Part shown: in pieces, positions 14,436 through 24,369 of the stretch
Layout: each line of letters begins with the position of its first letter
How positions within the stretch are numbered: the stretch's first letter is position 1
Origin: an uncultured Treponema sp.
GTDB lineage: Bacteria; Spirochaetota; Spirochaetia; Treponematales; Treponemataceae
DNA length: 64,000 nt
Direction of reading: 5' to 3'
NCBI GenBank assembly: GCA_947165895.1
Contig: CAMVCB010000003.1
Location: 1-64,000 of the forward strand
Notes under the pieces: generated by a model
What the model was told of the DNA's origin: nothing
Database searches by the model: none
Seen by the model: only the letters and a program-made list of their open reading frames with translations
Translations under genes and position numbers: made by a program

Positions 14436-16094
14436 ATGTCAAAAAACGAAAAATCTAAATCACTTTTAAAATCCGGGCTGGTGCTTTCGGTAATGACCCT
14501 GGCCTCACGCATAATGGGCTTAGTCCGCGAAATGACCCGGGCAAGCTTTCTTGGAACCTCCATGTATTCAGACGCTTTTACGACATCCTTTATGATTCCA
14601 AACCTGCTTCGCCGACTTTTTGCCGAAAACAGCATTTCGGTGGCTTTTATTCCAACCTTCAAAGACTATCTTGAAAAATCAAATGACGAAAATAAATCTG
14701 ATGATGAACGTCTTACAGCCCGCAGCCAGACTCAGGAATTTTTAAAGGCAACCTTTACCCTGATTTCTTTTCTGACAGCCTGCGTTGTCGTTCTTGGAAT
14801 TATCGTAACTCCCTTTATTGCCCAGATTTTCTGCAAAAAGCCTGCAGACCCTTCTGCCGCAGATTTTGCCCTGCAGATGGACGCCTGGCTTTTGAAAAAG
14901 CAGGAAGTGACAATTCTTACCCGCATAATGTTCCCTTACCTCTTTGTAATTTCCATTGCGGCATTTTTTCAGGGAATCCTCAACGGCTGTAAGATTTTTG
15001 CCCCAAGCGGCTTTACCCCGGTTCTTTTTAACGGAATTGTAATTCTTGGAACTTATATTTTGTCGCCTTTTACTGAAAATCCTGCCCGCGCCATGTCAAT
15101 TGGTGTAATTACCGGCGGCTGCGTTCAGGCACTTTTTCAGCTGCCCTTTGTAGTAAAAACCGGCTGGAAGGTAGGACTAACCTCCCTCAAAAAGACCTTT
15201 TCAAATCCGGGAACAAAAAGGGTAATCGCCCTGATTGGCCCGACCATCATAGGAATGGCCGCCTACCAGATTAACGATTTGATTTCCACAGCTCTTGCAA
15301 GCCGGGCAGAAGTGGGCGTTGTTTCCAGCCTGCAGTTTTCCCTCCGCCTTCAGGAACTTATTCTGGGTATTTTTGCGGTCAGCATAGGAACCGTAATTCT
15401 TCCAGACCTTTCAGGCCTTGCCAGCAAAAAAGAATGGGACAAATTCAATTCCATGCTGCTTCAGGCAATCAAAATCATCACTTTGATTACAATTCCGGTA
15501 ACTTTTTATTCCCTGATTTGCGGAAACGAGCTGATTACCCTGCTTTACCGCAACAAACGCTTTGACGAGCATTCTGTAATGCTGACTGCCGGCGAATTCC
15601 GCTTCCACATTGCGGGCCTTTTCTTTATTGCGGTAAACAGAATCATTTCTCCGGCCTTTTACGCTCAGGGAAACACAAAGCTTCCGACCCTGGCCGGCAT
15701 CATCAGCATGATCTGTAACATGATTTTTGCAATCATCCTTGTAATGCCGATGAGCGGAAACGGAATCGCCCTTGCCCTCAGCCTTGCCAGCGCCGTAAAC
15801 ACAGTCTTCCTCTTCATCTTCCTGGGAAAAATGCAGTCAATCAACATAAAAAAGGTGACTTTTGACACAATTATTTATATTTTTAAAATAACGGCTTTTT
15901 CGCTTATCGCGGCAGCCCCTTGTAAACTTCTGCGGCCTCTTCTTCTGGAAAAATTCCAGAGTTTCCCGCGCCTTATTTCACAGGGACTCCCGGTTGTCCT
16001 TCTTGCAGTGATTTTTGGACTTATTGGAATTCTGCTTCTTATCATCACAAAGGACGATATGGCTGTAGCTTTGAAAAACAAAATTAAACGATAG
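14436..16094 (+). CDS. murJ: Lipid II flippase
   Basis: This MurJ/MviN-family protein of about 552 residues has some 13-14 membrane segments and the family's N-terminal LLKSGLVLSVMTLASRIMGLVREM, where the arginines line the central cavity, and PNLLRRLFAENSISVAFIP. MurJ moves undecaprenyl-linked peptidoglycan precursor across the inner membrane. I chose ATG at 14436 (MSKNEKSK). An in-frame ATG 39 bases upstream would overlap the divergent gene's coding start. No good ribosome site precedes 14436; TATTCT lies 9 bases before it, so a very short leader is possible. Confidence 0.92.
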   Translation: MSKNEKSKSLLKSGLVLSVMTLASRIMGLVREMTRASFLGTSMYSDAFTTSFMIPNLLRRLFAENSISVAFIPTFKDYLEKSNDENKSDDERLTARSQTQEFLKATFTLISFLTACVVVLGIIVTPFIAQIFCKKPADPSAADFALQMDAWLLKKQEVTILTRIMFPYLFVISIAAFFQGILNGCKIFAPSGFTPVLFNGIVILGTYILSPFTENPARAMSIGVITGGCVQALFQLPFVVKTGWKVGLTSLKKTFSNPGTKRVIALIGPTIIGMAAYQINDLISTALASRAEVGVVSSLQFSLRLQELILGIFAVSIGTVILPDLSGLASKKEWDKFNSMLLQAIKIITLITIPVTFYSLICGNELITLLYRNKRFDEHSVMLTAGEFRFHIAGLFFIAVNRIISPAFYAQGNTKLPTLAGIISMICNMIFAIILVMPMSGNGIALALSLASAVNTVFLFIFLGKMQSINIKKVTFDTIIYIFKITAFSLIAAAPCKLLRPLLLEKFQSFPRLISQGLPVVLLAVIFGLIGILLLIITKDDMAVALKNKIKR

Positions 16095-16114
16095 TAAAAT
16101 TAAGGACTTACAGA

Positions 16115-17266
16115 ATGAAAGAATACTCAAAAGAAGAAATGAAAAATATTTATGCTGCCCGCCGCTCAAAGCTGGCTGCTTACCTTCGCGAGCACGAGAC
16201 CGGGGCCGCAGTTTTTATTGATAACGAAGAGCACCGCGACCCTTCCCTTCCGTATTATACAGGCCATCCAAGCGACGCCTGCCTTATCATTTTCAGCGAC
16301 GGATTTTCTTACCTCATTCCATGGGATGAAAATCTTGCAAAGCAGGAAGCCTTTTACGACAAGCTGATTCCATTTACCCGCTACAAAAATAACGACATTG
16401 ACGCTGTAAGGGCAGTTTTGAACCTTGGTTATACTCACGGAGAAAACAGCAAAGTGGAGCTTCCTCCTTATCTGACATATCCAAACTACCTGAAGTTTAT
16501 TGACGCACTTGCAAGCTATGACTGCCGCTGTAAGGAAGACGGAGCCTACAGCTTTACGGTAAAAAGCCGCATGATTAAGGACGAATACGAAATTGAATGT
16601 ACAAAAGAAGCGGCCCGCGTAGGCGACCTCATCATAAATCAGATAGAAGAAAAAATTAAGACAGGCGAAATTAAGACAGAAATGGATGTTGCCCTTTTAA
16701 TTGAGCGCGAACTGAGGGCAAACGGCTGCCAGCGTACAGGCTTTGATACTCTTGCCGCAGGCCCTTCCCGCAGCTTTGCAATTCACGCCTTCCCCGGCTA
16801 CACAAATGCCGATTGGCCGGCTCAGGGACTTTCAATTCTGGACTTTGGAGTTGTTTACAAGGGCTATACCAGCGACACAACCCTGACAGTTGCAAAAGGC
16901 CGGCTTACAGAAGGACAGGAAAAAATTCTGCGTCTTGTTCAGAAGGCCGCAGACGAATGCCTTAAGCTTTACACCAAGGACCACACCATTGTTGAGGCCG
17001 CAAAAAAAGCCGACGCAGTATTTGCCGCAGAAAAAATGAAAATGCCACACACTCTGGGACATGCCATCGGGCTTGAAATACACGAGTTCCCGCGGGTAAG
17101 CACAAAAATGGATTCTGAGCTTCACTTTACTCCGGGCATGATTTTAACTCTGGAACCGGGCCTCTATGATTCTAAGCACGGCGGCTGCCGTCTGGAAAAC
17201 GACGTCCTCATCACAGAAGATGGCAATGAGGTAATTACGCATTCGAAAATTATCAGGTTAGACTAA
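16115..17266 (+). CDS. M24 family metallopeptidase (Xaa-Pro aminopeptidase/dipeptidase type)
   Basis: This 383-residue protein has a creatinase-like N-terminal domain (1-150) and the pita-bread catalytic domain. All five metal ligands are visible: Asp243 (LDFG), Asp254 (SDTT), His316 (LGHAIG), Glu347 (TLEPG) and Glu361 (CRLEND). It should cleave X-Pro bonds in peptides in the cytoplasm. It lies 20 bp after murJ. TAGTAAAAT at the murJ stop codon may be a -10 of its own, followed by an AAGGA ribosome site. Confidence 0.88.
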   Translation: MKEYSKEEMKNIYAARRSKLAAYLREHETGAAVFIDNEEHRDPSLPYYTGHPSDACLIIFSDGFSYLIPWDENLAKQEAFYDKLIPFTRYKNNDIDAVRAVLNLGYTHGENSKVELPPYLTYPNYLKFIDALASYDCRCKEDGAYSFTVKSRMIKDEYEIECTKEAARVGDLIINQIEEKIKTGEIKTEMDVALLIERELRANGCQRTGFDTLAAGPSRSFAIHAFPGYTNADWPAQGLSILDFGVVYKGYTSDTTLTVAKGRLTEGQEKILRLVQKAADECLKLYTKDHTIVEAAKKADAVFAAEKMKMPHTLGHAIGLEIHEFPRVSTKMDSELHFTPGMILTLEPGLYDSKHGGCRLENDVLITEDGNEVITHSKIIRLD

Positions 17267-17297
17267 GCGGGGGCGTTACGGGGGATTTCCCCTCCTC

Positions 17298-20200
17298 TTA
17301 GAAAATCTCCGACTTGCGGGTTTTCATTTCGATTTTTTCAAGGGTACCGTCTGCGCAGGCGCGGAGGGCAGATGCAAGACCGAAATCTTCCAGACTTTCA
17401 GAAAGCTTTTTCATGTAAATCAGGACACGGCGAATCATTTCGTTGTTCAGCTCATCCTCACATTCTGAAATCAGCTGAACGCGGTATTCTTCACCAAGAA
17501 TTCCGGACTTCAGGAGGGACTCGGCTGTAAGAAGGAGTCCCGGACGTCCCGACATTTTTGAAAGCAGATAGTCAATCAGCATGCGTATTCTTCCAGAGGC
17601 AAAGGCGATTTTTTCGTCATTCGGGAGATATTCGCAGAGCACCTTAAGATGCTTAAGCAGGCTGATTTCCTTTGAATATTTGAGGGCAAGGTCATCATCA
17701 CTGAGGATTGCCTCGATTTTCTTAAGCATTTCTGCCACTTCGGAAAGCTTTGCGGCATTTTCTGAACCGATTGCCGGAGCTTCTTCGGGTGCTTTAAAAT
17801 CAGAGGCCGGATTTTTTTCCGGCTGCATTTCTACAGGAGTAATTTCGCCCTCTTCAATTTTTTCAGCAAGAGTTGAAAGCTTTTCGGCGGCATCGGAATC
17901 ATCAACATCACCGATTTTTGAAAGCAGCTCAGAATAAAGTTCATCAACAGAAACAAAAAGACTTGTACTGAGATTACTTTCCATTTCCGCAGCAAAGGCG
18001 GCGTCAAAATCTGAATCAGAAGCGTCGCCTGCAGGGGCCGGAAAATCGTCTTCTGCAAGCACATCGTCTACGCTTATAAATGAGTCTTCGGGATAAATGT
18101 CGTCATTAAAGGATAATTCTTCTGCCATTGGTAAGTCGTCACTTTCCTCCTCAGAATCAGTATCGCCTCCAAAGCTCGCCTCGTCAAGCATTTCATCAGC
18201 AGCGAAGAGCTCTTCGTCGGTTGGCGGAGTGTAAGGGTCAGTATTCTCTGCGGGGATGTCGTCTTCCGGTATCTGGGTGTCGTCTTCCGGCACAAATGCA
18301 TCCTCCAGGCTGTCTGCGTCACCTTCCCCGGCGTCAGGACTTTCTTCCGTGTCAGGGGATTCTTCCGCTTCGGCAAAATCTTCTTCCCCGGCAGGCGGCA
18401 TTTGTCCATCAGCAGACATTTCAGCATGAGCAACTTCCCCCGCTTCAATTTCCTCTTCCAGCTGCTTCTGACGCTCCTCCATCTCATCAACACGTTTTCC
18501 AGCCTCCTGGGCAAGACGCATTGCTTCCTGGGCAGTTTTAGTCGCGTTAAGAATAACATCAAGTTCAAGAGCTGAAGGAGCAGGATTTGCAAACTGAGCA
18601 GGCTGTGGCTGATATTGAGGCTGAACCTGAGTTTGAATTTGAGTCTGATTTTGAGGCTGATTTTCTACAGAAGGTGTCAGGTCTTCAGTAAGGATAGAGG
18701 ACTCTTCTTCACTTGCTGTGATTTCCTCACCGGAATCATCCCCGAAGGAATCCTTCAGAATATCATCAAAATTATCGTTATCCTCCGGCTTGAGGGTATT
18801 TTCCGGCTCCTGACTGTCAGCCGATTCCGCCGCATCCAGAAGCTGGTCCGTAGAATAATCGTCTTCTTCTTCCGGCATGATAAGAGCCTCGCCGTCATCC
18901 TCAAGCTCATTTTCAATCGCACTCATTTCGTCCAGAGGCTGCTCTTCCTGGTCAATTCCAACGTCATCACCAAAGGAGGTCACATCAAAAGCCTCATCCT
19001 GGCTGTCAGCTGATAAAGAAGCTTCGGCAGCTGCATTCTCATCTGCAGGCGGAGTTAAATCCTGGTCAGGAAGCTCTTCAACCTCCCCGGCCTTAGCCAG
19101 TTCATTCTGCAATGTAATAATCTTATCACTCTGCTTTGCCGCATAAACATTTGGCTGGGCAACAGTCATACCCTTTTTTAAGATTTCGCGGGCTTCATCA
19201 AGGCGGCCGCCCTGGGCATAAATCTTACCCAGCATGTTGTAGCCTTCACCGCGGGAAGCCCGGCTTTTTACATATTCCCTGGCATATTTTTCCGCATCAT
19301 CCAGCTTTTTAATCTGAACATAACGCTTGGAAGCGCCCAGAAGATAGTTTTTATAATGATGATCTTTTTTCTTTATCTTTTCATAATATTCTTCTGCCTT
19401 TTCATTCTGGCCCTGAGTGATGTAATACTGACCGTACAAGTCCATCATCTTTACATCAGGCTCAGAATCAGCTTTTTTCATCGATTCAAGGGTTTTAAAA
19501 GCAGAATCATAATCACTTACCGAAAGCAAAGTATCAACATACTGCATGCGGGCATCAGTATTCAAAGGCTCAACATCAATTGCCGACATAATGGTTTCCA
19601 GAGCCTTATCCGATTCATCAGCCTTTTCATAAGCAGAAGCAAGAGCCGTAAGGATTTTTACGTCGTTAGTTTTAATCTCGCTGGCCTGTCTGAAGCTTTT
19701 CTGGGCATTATCAAAGTCAAACTGATTGAGATAAACCTGACCGAGTGCATAGAGCAGCTCCGGGTCATTAGGATGAATCTTAATCGACTGCTTTACGATT
19801 CTTGCCGCCTCTTCCGACTGCTGACAGTTAATCAGCAGGTTACTGAAATTTTTAATTGCTTCCGGCCAGTTAGGACGGGTTCGCAGGGCCGCTTCATAAC
19901 TTCTGATTGCATCAGGATAATTTCGCAGCTTAGTATAGGTTCTGGCAAGATTGTAATTCAAAATCGGATGGTTAGGGTCGATTTGAAGACCGCGCTTAAA
20001 GGCCGCAACAGCCTTATCAAGCTCATTTGTTTCGTGATAAATCGAGCCAAGATGGTTGTGAGCCAAAACGTCACGGGGATTCATGGAGATAACATTTTCA
20101 AAAGCATCAACCGCATCCTCGTAATTTTTCATTTCCTTAAAAGTAAAGCCAAGATTATAGTAAACAGCCTGCTGATCCTTTCCTCTTTCCAGAGCCTCCA

Positions 20201-20483
20201 TCAAAATTGCAATGGAATCCTCATAGCGGCCAAGCCGGCGGTAAATAGCGCCAAGGGAAGTCATGGCTTCAATGTTATCTGGATGGAAATCATGAATCTG
20301 TTCAAAATAAGGGATTGCCTTTTTATCATCACCAGCGGTAACGTAGATTTTTCCGAGAGCCGTAAGATATCCGACGTTTGTCGTATCCTGAGCCAGAAGC
20401 TCCTTGTAAAGCCTTGCCGCAGTAGTAAAATCATGGGCCATTTCTGCACTTCTGGCGCGCTCAATAATCATTTGATTTGACAT
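17298..20483 (-). CDS. Large TPR protein with an acidic linker
   Basis: This 1061-residue protein opens with about twelve consecutive tetratricopeptide repeats (1-450; for example LTALGKIYVTAGDDKKAIPYFEQI, part of the second). A very acidic, Pro/Gln/Glu-rich low-complexity region follows (about 470-850) with a short coiled coil near 640-680 (AQEAMRLAQEAGKRVDEMEE). A compact helical C-terminal domain occupies 870-1061. It has no signal peptide or membrane segment. TPR arrays mount multiprotein assemblies; the partner is unknown. Ribosome site AAGGGAAAG precedes the ATG. It lies in line with the LamG/FnIII gene (same strand, 53 bp apart), so the two may be cotranscribed. Confidence 0.8.
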   Translation of the reverse strand: MSNQMIIERARSAEMAHDFTTAARLYKELLAQDTTNVGYLTALGKIYVTAGDDKKAIPYFEQIHDFHPDNIEAMTSLGAIYRRLGRYEDSIAILMEALERGKDQQAVYYNLGFTFKEMKNYEDAVDAFENVISMNPRDVLAHNHLGSIYHETNELDKAVAAFKRGLQIDPNHPILNYNLARTYTKLRNYPDAIRSYEAALRTRPNWPEAIKNFSNLLINCQQSEEAARIVKQSIKIHPNDPELLYALGQVYLNQFDFDNAQKSFRQASEIKTNDVKILTALASAYEKADESDKALETIMSAIDVEPLNTDARMQYVDTLLSVSDYDSAFKTLESMKKADSEPDVKMMDLYGQYYITQGQNEKAEEYYEKIKKKDHHYKNYLLGASKRYVQIKKLDDAEKYAREYVKSRASRGEGYNMLGKIYAQGGRLDEAREILKKGMTVAQPNVYAAKQSDKIITLQNELAKAGEVEELPDQDLTPPADENAAAEASLSADSQDEAFDVTSFGDDVGIDQEEQPLDEMSAIENELEDDGEALIMPEEEDDYSTDQLLDAAESADSQEPENTLKPEDNDNFDDILKDSFGDDSGEEITASEEESSILTEDLTPSVENQPQNQTQIQTQVQPQYQPQPAQFANPAPSALELDVILNATKTAQEAMRLAQEAGKRVDEMEERQKQLEEEIEAGEVAHAEMSADGQMPPAGEEDFAEAEESPDTEESPDAGEGDADSLEDAFVPEDDTQIPEDDIPAENTDPYTPPTDEELFAADEMLDEASFGGDTDSEEESDDLPMAEELSFNDDIYPEDSFISVDDVLAEDDFPAPAGDASDSDFDAAFAAEMESNLSTSLFVSVDELYSELLSKIGDVDDSDAAEKLSTLAEKIEEGEITPVEMQPEKNPASDFKAPEEAPAIGSENAAKLSEVAEMLKKIEAILSDDDLALKYSKEISLLKHLKVLCEYLPNDEKIAFASGRIRMLIDYLLSKMSGRPGLLLTAESLLKSGILGEEYRVQLISECEDELNNEMIRRVLIYMKKLSESLEDFGLASALRACADGTLEKIEMKTRKSEIF

Positions 20484-20536
20484 AAACTTTCCCTTTTATA
20501 TTTCCCTTTTTTAACTGTTTACCTGAATTATATAAA

Positions 20537-22087
20537 CTATTTTAATCTTGCTAAAGGTCGCGCAAATACTTCCTTAGAAAGCTTTCCGACCACGCGGTCA
20601 TCATAAGCAGACCAGGCCGCAACCGCAAAATAATAAATCTGACCGTTTTCAAGGCCGGTTAAGGTAAAGGAAGTTGTGTTGCCAACATTGACAGGAGACT
20701 CCCCTTCCACCGCCATTCTTCCCAGATATTCGCCAGGACGGGTTCCGTAATAAAGATAATAACCGCCCGCAGTATCATCCACCGAATAATTCCAGCTGAC
20801 CGTAACAGTTCCGTTTCCGGCCACCGCATTTACAACAAAAGGCGGAATAGGTTCCGGCAGCTCGTAATAATCCAGTTTAATAGAAGTGATTGAAGGGGTA
20901 TGCTCCCCGTTTCCGTCCGGGTAAAGCTCAGCCGCAACCTGAAAATAAAGCCCCGTAACACCCTCAATCTGACTGCCGTTTTCCACAGGCTTCCATTCAG
21001 GGTAATCGTCAGTCCAGTTGTAATAATTTTCGCCCGAGCGGACAAAAAAGAGAACCGCCGTCTGGGAAGGAAGGCTCATTTCGGCTTCAAGAGAATTCAG
21101 CTTTGAGCCGGTAGAAACCATAATCGGCTTTGTGATAAAGCTGCCGCCCTTAGGCACATACTGAACATGGCCGACAATTCCGGCATTTTCGGGCGACTGG
21201 AAATCCTGCACGGAATAAGGACGGCGCACAATCCGGATGTCGTCAATTTTGCCGGTATAATCAGGGCAGAATACAACTTCGGAAGGGGTTCCTAACTGAA
21301 GCAGACTAACCTGTCCGTCCTCACGCCCGTTGGAAGTATGATAAACAAGAGCCTCGGTAATTCCGTTGACAATATATTCAACAAGGCCGTTTTCCGCATT
21401 ATAGGAAAGAGTATGAGAAGACCAGGTGTCAGGCACAAGAGTTGAAGTCCCCTTAAGCACAAGGTCATGAGATTTATTTGGATTAACGTCATCATCAAAA
21501 AGGTTAGAAAGAGTCCATTCGAGGTGGCCTTTATTAAATGCGGCATTCAAAACCTGATAAACAAGACGGCCGCCAACTTTCTTGGAAGATTCCCACTTGA
21601 AAACAGTTTCGCCGTTTTCCGCAACAGAAGGACAGAGCCAGAATTCCAGGGAAAAGCTTCCCGGCAAGCCTTCAGTTCCAAAAAAAGTACCGGCCTCACC
21701 TGAAATAGAAAGACCGCCCGGCCCGCGTGAAAGACCCGCATATTTTTCAAGCTTAGTCTGATTGGTAGCTTTCAGGTTATTGCGCTTGATTTTATAATTT
21801 CCGTCGCTGACAGGATTTTTCAGATTTTCAAAATCAATAAGAAGATCAGTCTGCTGGTCAGCCACAAAAGAATTTGGTGCAAGCTCAATGCAGGGGTAGC
21901 CGAAGCGGCCGGTACCGGTAGTCACATTTTTAGACAGGGCAAATTCCGTCCAGCCCTCCTTACCGCCAAGCACAACTTCCTTAGCCCAAAGACTGCCAGC
22001 CGAAAACGACTGTCTGCCCCCGGTCCGCCCTGCCAGCACCCCGCAAATCATCACTGTAAAAATTGCAATTTTTCTGATATTATTCAT
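20537..22087 (-). CDS. Secreted LamG-like / fibronectin type III protein
   Basis: This protein of about 516 residues, counted from ATG at 22087, has a signal peptide (MNNIRKIAIFTVMICGVLAG). A concanavalin/LamG-like jelly roll follows (about 105-300, with SLEFWLCPSVAENGETVFKWES and GKIDDIRIVRRPYS), then a middle beta-rich part and a C-terminal FnIII domain (about 420-505; TVSWNYSVDDTAGGYYLYYG, FTLTGLENGQIYYFAVAAW). It is probably periplasmic or surface-attached and binds a glycan or protein; that function is inferred. An upstream in-frame start at 22144 would overlap uvrC and spoil the signal peptide. Its start codon is 4 bp from that of the divergent uvrC. Confidence 0.75.
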   Translation of the reverse strand: MNNIRKIAIFTVMICGVLAGRTGGRQSFSAGSLWAKEVVLGGKEGWTEFALSKNVTTGTGRFGYPCIELAPNSFVADQQTDLLIDFENLKNPVSDGNYKIKRNNLKATNQTKLEKYAGLSRGPGGLSISGEAGTFFGTEGLPGSFSLEFWLCPSVAENGETVFKWESSKKVGGRLVYQVLNAAFNKGHLEWTLSNLFDDDVNPNKSHDLVLKGTSTLVPDTWSSHTLSYNAENGLVEYIVNGITEALVYHTSNGREDGQVSLLQLGTPSEVVFCPDYTGKIDDIRIVRRPYSVQDFQSPENAGIVGHVQYVPKGGSFITKPIMVSTGSKLNSLEAEMSLPSQTAVLFFVRSGENYYNWTDDYPEWKPVENGSQIEGVTGLYFQVAAELYPDGNGEHTPSITSIKLDYYELPEPIPPFVVNAVAGNGTVTVSWNYSVDDTAGGYYLYYGTRPGEYLGRMAVEGESPVNVGNTTSFTLTGLENGQIYYFAVAAWSAYDDRVVGKLSKEVFARPLARLK

Positions 22088-22091
22088 ACCA

Positions 22092-24266
22092 ATGACAGAC
22101 AAAACTGCTGACAAAAATCCGCCTGCCCAGGCGCGCACGCCCACAACCCGCGAAATCCTCCATCAGACAGCCCTGAAAGCTCCTTTATCCAGCGGCGTTT
22201 ACCTCTGGCGCAATGCCGAAAACACCGTAATTTATGTGGGAAAGGCAAAAAATCTTAAGAACCGTCTGTCCTCATATTTTTCCGGTCAGAAAAACATCAA
22301 AACCCGGCTTTTAGTTTCCCACGCCACTTCTATAGAATATATCACAACAGCCAACGAGTACGAAGCTCTGCTGCTGGAAAACAACCTGATAAAAAAATAC
22401 AATCCGCGCTACAACATAGACCTCAAGGACGGAAAATCATATCCTTCGCTCAAAATCACCCGCGAGGATTTTCCCCGAATCTTTAAGACGCGGCACATAG
22501 TTCAGGACGGAGCCCGATACTTCGGCCCCTACCCCGACGTTTATGCACTGGATACCTTCATTGAAACCATTTTCAAGCTGTATCCAGTGCGCCATTGTAA
22601 GACCTTGCGGAATCGAGATGCACCATGTCTTTACTATCACATGAAACAGTGTAAAGCCCCATGCTGCAAAAAAATCGACAAGGAATCCTACAATGAATAC
22701 ATCGGAGAAATTGCCGGCCTACTTGAGGGAAAAGGCGAAGAAACAATTACAAAACTGCAGGCCCAGATGAAGGCCGCCGCCGCCGAACTCAATTTTGAAA
22801 AAGCAGCCCGCCTGCGCGACGGAATCAAGGCCCTGATGATTATGCAGAACCAGAACGTGGTAGAAACTTTCGATTCCGACGACCGCGACTACATTGCCTA
22901 CTGGTCAGAGGGCGAGCTTGTAAGCTTTACCGTCCTCAAAATCCGAAGCGGAAAGCTCCTTGCCCGCGAAAATTACCGGGCCGAATCCCTCAATGATGAC
23001 GACGACCTTATTGGCGAGTTCATGGCGGTTTACTACGACAAGGAAAATATCCCGCCCGCAATTTACGTAGCTCCTACCGAACAGTATGAAATTATTGAAC
23101 ACTGGCTTTATGATACGTTCCCGCAGGCAGAGACAAAGCTTTACCTTACAGCGACAGAACACACTGCCAGAGAAATAATCAAAGCCTGCGGTAACGCGGC
23201 CACCTACGGAGCGGGCCGTGAAAGCGGCAATCCACCTTCCCTGCCAGGCAGTTCCCCTGCCACCGCCAGCGGGCCGGAAGGTGATCTTACAAATGACACT
23301 TCCACTTCCGCTCCTGCCATCTCCACAGCACCCCGCGACATCGCCGCAATCCAGATGGCAAGGCAGAATGCCCACGAAGACATTATCCGCCGCCTGCGCG
23401 AACGAGGCGACACCCCCGCAATGGAAGAGCTTAAAAATCTACTTGGGCTTCCTAACCTTCCGGTCCGCATAGAAGGCTTTGATATCGCCCACATCGGGGG
23501 AAAATTCCCGGTTGCCTCCCTCATCAGCTTTTACAACGGCAACCCAGATAAAAAAAATTACCGCTACTTCCGCCTGAAAACCACAGACGGACTCATAGAC
23601 GACTTCCAGTCCATGCGGGAAGCCGTAAGCCGCCGCTATTCCCGACTTTTAAACGAAGGCCAGGAACTGCCGGATTTACTTTTAATAGATGGTGGTATCG
23701 GCCAGGTAAACGCCGTAGACGGAATCTTAAAGGCTCTGGGAGTAGAAATCCCGATTGCAGGCCTTGCCAAGCGCGATGAAGAAATCTGGCGGCCTTATGC
23801 AAGCGAACCGATAAAGCTCCCCCGCCGCAGCGACGGCCTCAGGCTTTTGCAGCGGGTCCGCGACGAAACCCACCGTTTTGCAACCAGCCGCAACCAGACC
23901 CTGCGCACAAAAGAAAATACAAAATCAATCTTCCTGGAACTGCCCGGCGTCGGCGAAAAACGCGCCGTCCAGCTGCAGAAAGCCTTCACTACGCTTGAAA
24001 ACCTGGCCGCCGCTCAGGAATCCGCAGTTGCCCAGGCCATCCACGTACGCGCCCAGGAAGCCGCCGACATTTTACTTTCTGCCAAAAATCTCCTGACCCT
24101 CCGCCAGGAAAAACAGGAGCTCCAGCGCCTCTCCCTTGGCGAATCCGGCACCACAAAAGAAAAAGCCGCCCAAGCCCAATACCTTTCCGACCTTGCAGCC
24201 CAGGCCCTTCAGGCCGCCGAAGACGAGCCGGAATACAAGTCAGATCAGAAAGATAATAATATATAG
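22092..24266 (+). CDS. uvrC: Excinuclease ABC subunit C
   Basis: This 724-residue protein makes both incisions in nucleotide excision repair. In order: a GIY-YIG nuclease (SGVYLWRNAENTVIYVGKAK, about 34-53), the Cys cluster (CKTLRNRDAPCLYYHMKQCK), a UVR helix pair (AAAELNFEKAARLRDGIKAL), the RNase H-like domain (IEGFDIAHIGGKF, LLLIDGGIGQVNAV) and a helix-hairpin-helix (LPGVGEKRAVQLQKAF). It is about 100 residues longer than usual because of a Gly/Pro/Ser/Thr-rich insert near 370-415 and a longer tail. No ribosome site is visible. TGATATTAT lies 8 nt before the ATG, so a very short leader is likely. Confidence 0.95.
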   Translation: MTDKTADKNPPAQARTPTTREILHQTALKAPLSSGVYLWRNAENTVIYVGKAKNLKNRLSSYFSGQKNIKTRLLVSHATSIEYITTANEYEALLLENNLIKKYNPRYNIDLKDGKSYPSLKITREDFPRIFKTRHIVQDGARYFGPYPDVYALDTFIETIFKLYPVRHCKTLRNRDAPCLYYHMKQCKAPCCKKIDKESYNEYIGEIAGLLEGKGEETITKLQAQMKAAAAELNFEKAARLRDGIKALMIMQNQNVVETFDSDDRDYIAYWSEGELVSFTVLKIRSGKLLARENYRAESLNDDDDLIGEFMAVYYDKENIPPAIYVAPTEQYEIIEHWLYDTFPQAETKLYLTATEHTAREIIKACGNAATYGAGRESGNPPSLPGSSPATASGPEGDLTNDTSTSAPAISTAPRDIAAIQMARQNAHEDIIRRLRERGDTPAMEELKNLLGLPNLPVRIEGFDIAHIGGKFPVASLISFYNGNPDKKNYRYFRLKTTDGLIDDFQSMREAVSRRYSRLLNEGQELPDLLLIDGGIGQVNAVDGILKALGVEIPIAGLAKRDEEIWRPYASEPIKLPRRSDGLRLLQRVRDETHRFATSRNQTLRTKENTKSIFLELPGVGEKRAVQLQKAFTTLENLAAAQESAVAQAIHVRAQEAADILLSAKNLLTLRQEKQELQRLSLGESGTTKEKAAQAQYLSDLAAQALQAAEDEPEYKSDQKDNNI

Positions 24267-24290
24267 GTTTTCTAAAAAATCCTCATTTTT

Positions 24291-24341
24291 TCCTCAAAAC
24301 ATTGCCGGAATTCAGCATTTCAAGGCCATTTTAACTATAGA
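24291..24341 (+). repeat. Leader sequence shared with the first Rpn gene (copy B)
   Basis: Matches 157-209 (CAAAACATTGCCGGAATT and flanking bases). Here it lies about 30 bp upstream of the Rpn start codon and just after the uvrC stop. Confidence 0.6.
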
Positions 24342-24369
24342 GAATTCATTACAAATACGAGGTAACTTT

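Noticed and set aside
19356..20480. Long open frame (374 codons) on the plus strand opposite the TPR gene
   Set aside because: Shadow of the TPR repeats: basic, low-complexity translation, no ribosome site, no domain.
24136..24369. Upstream extension of the second Rpn frame
   Set aside because: It overlaps the uvrC C-terminus in another frame; the family sequence and GAGGT site start at 24370.
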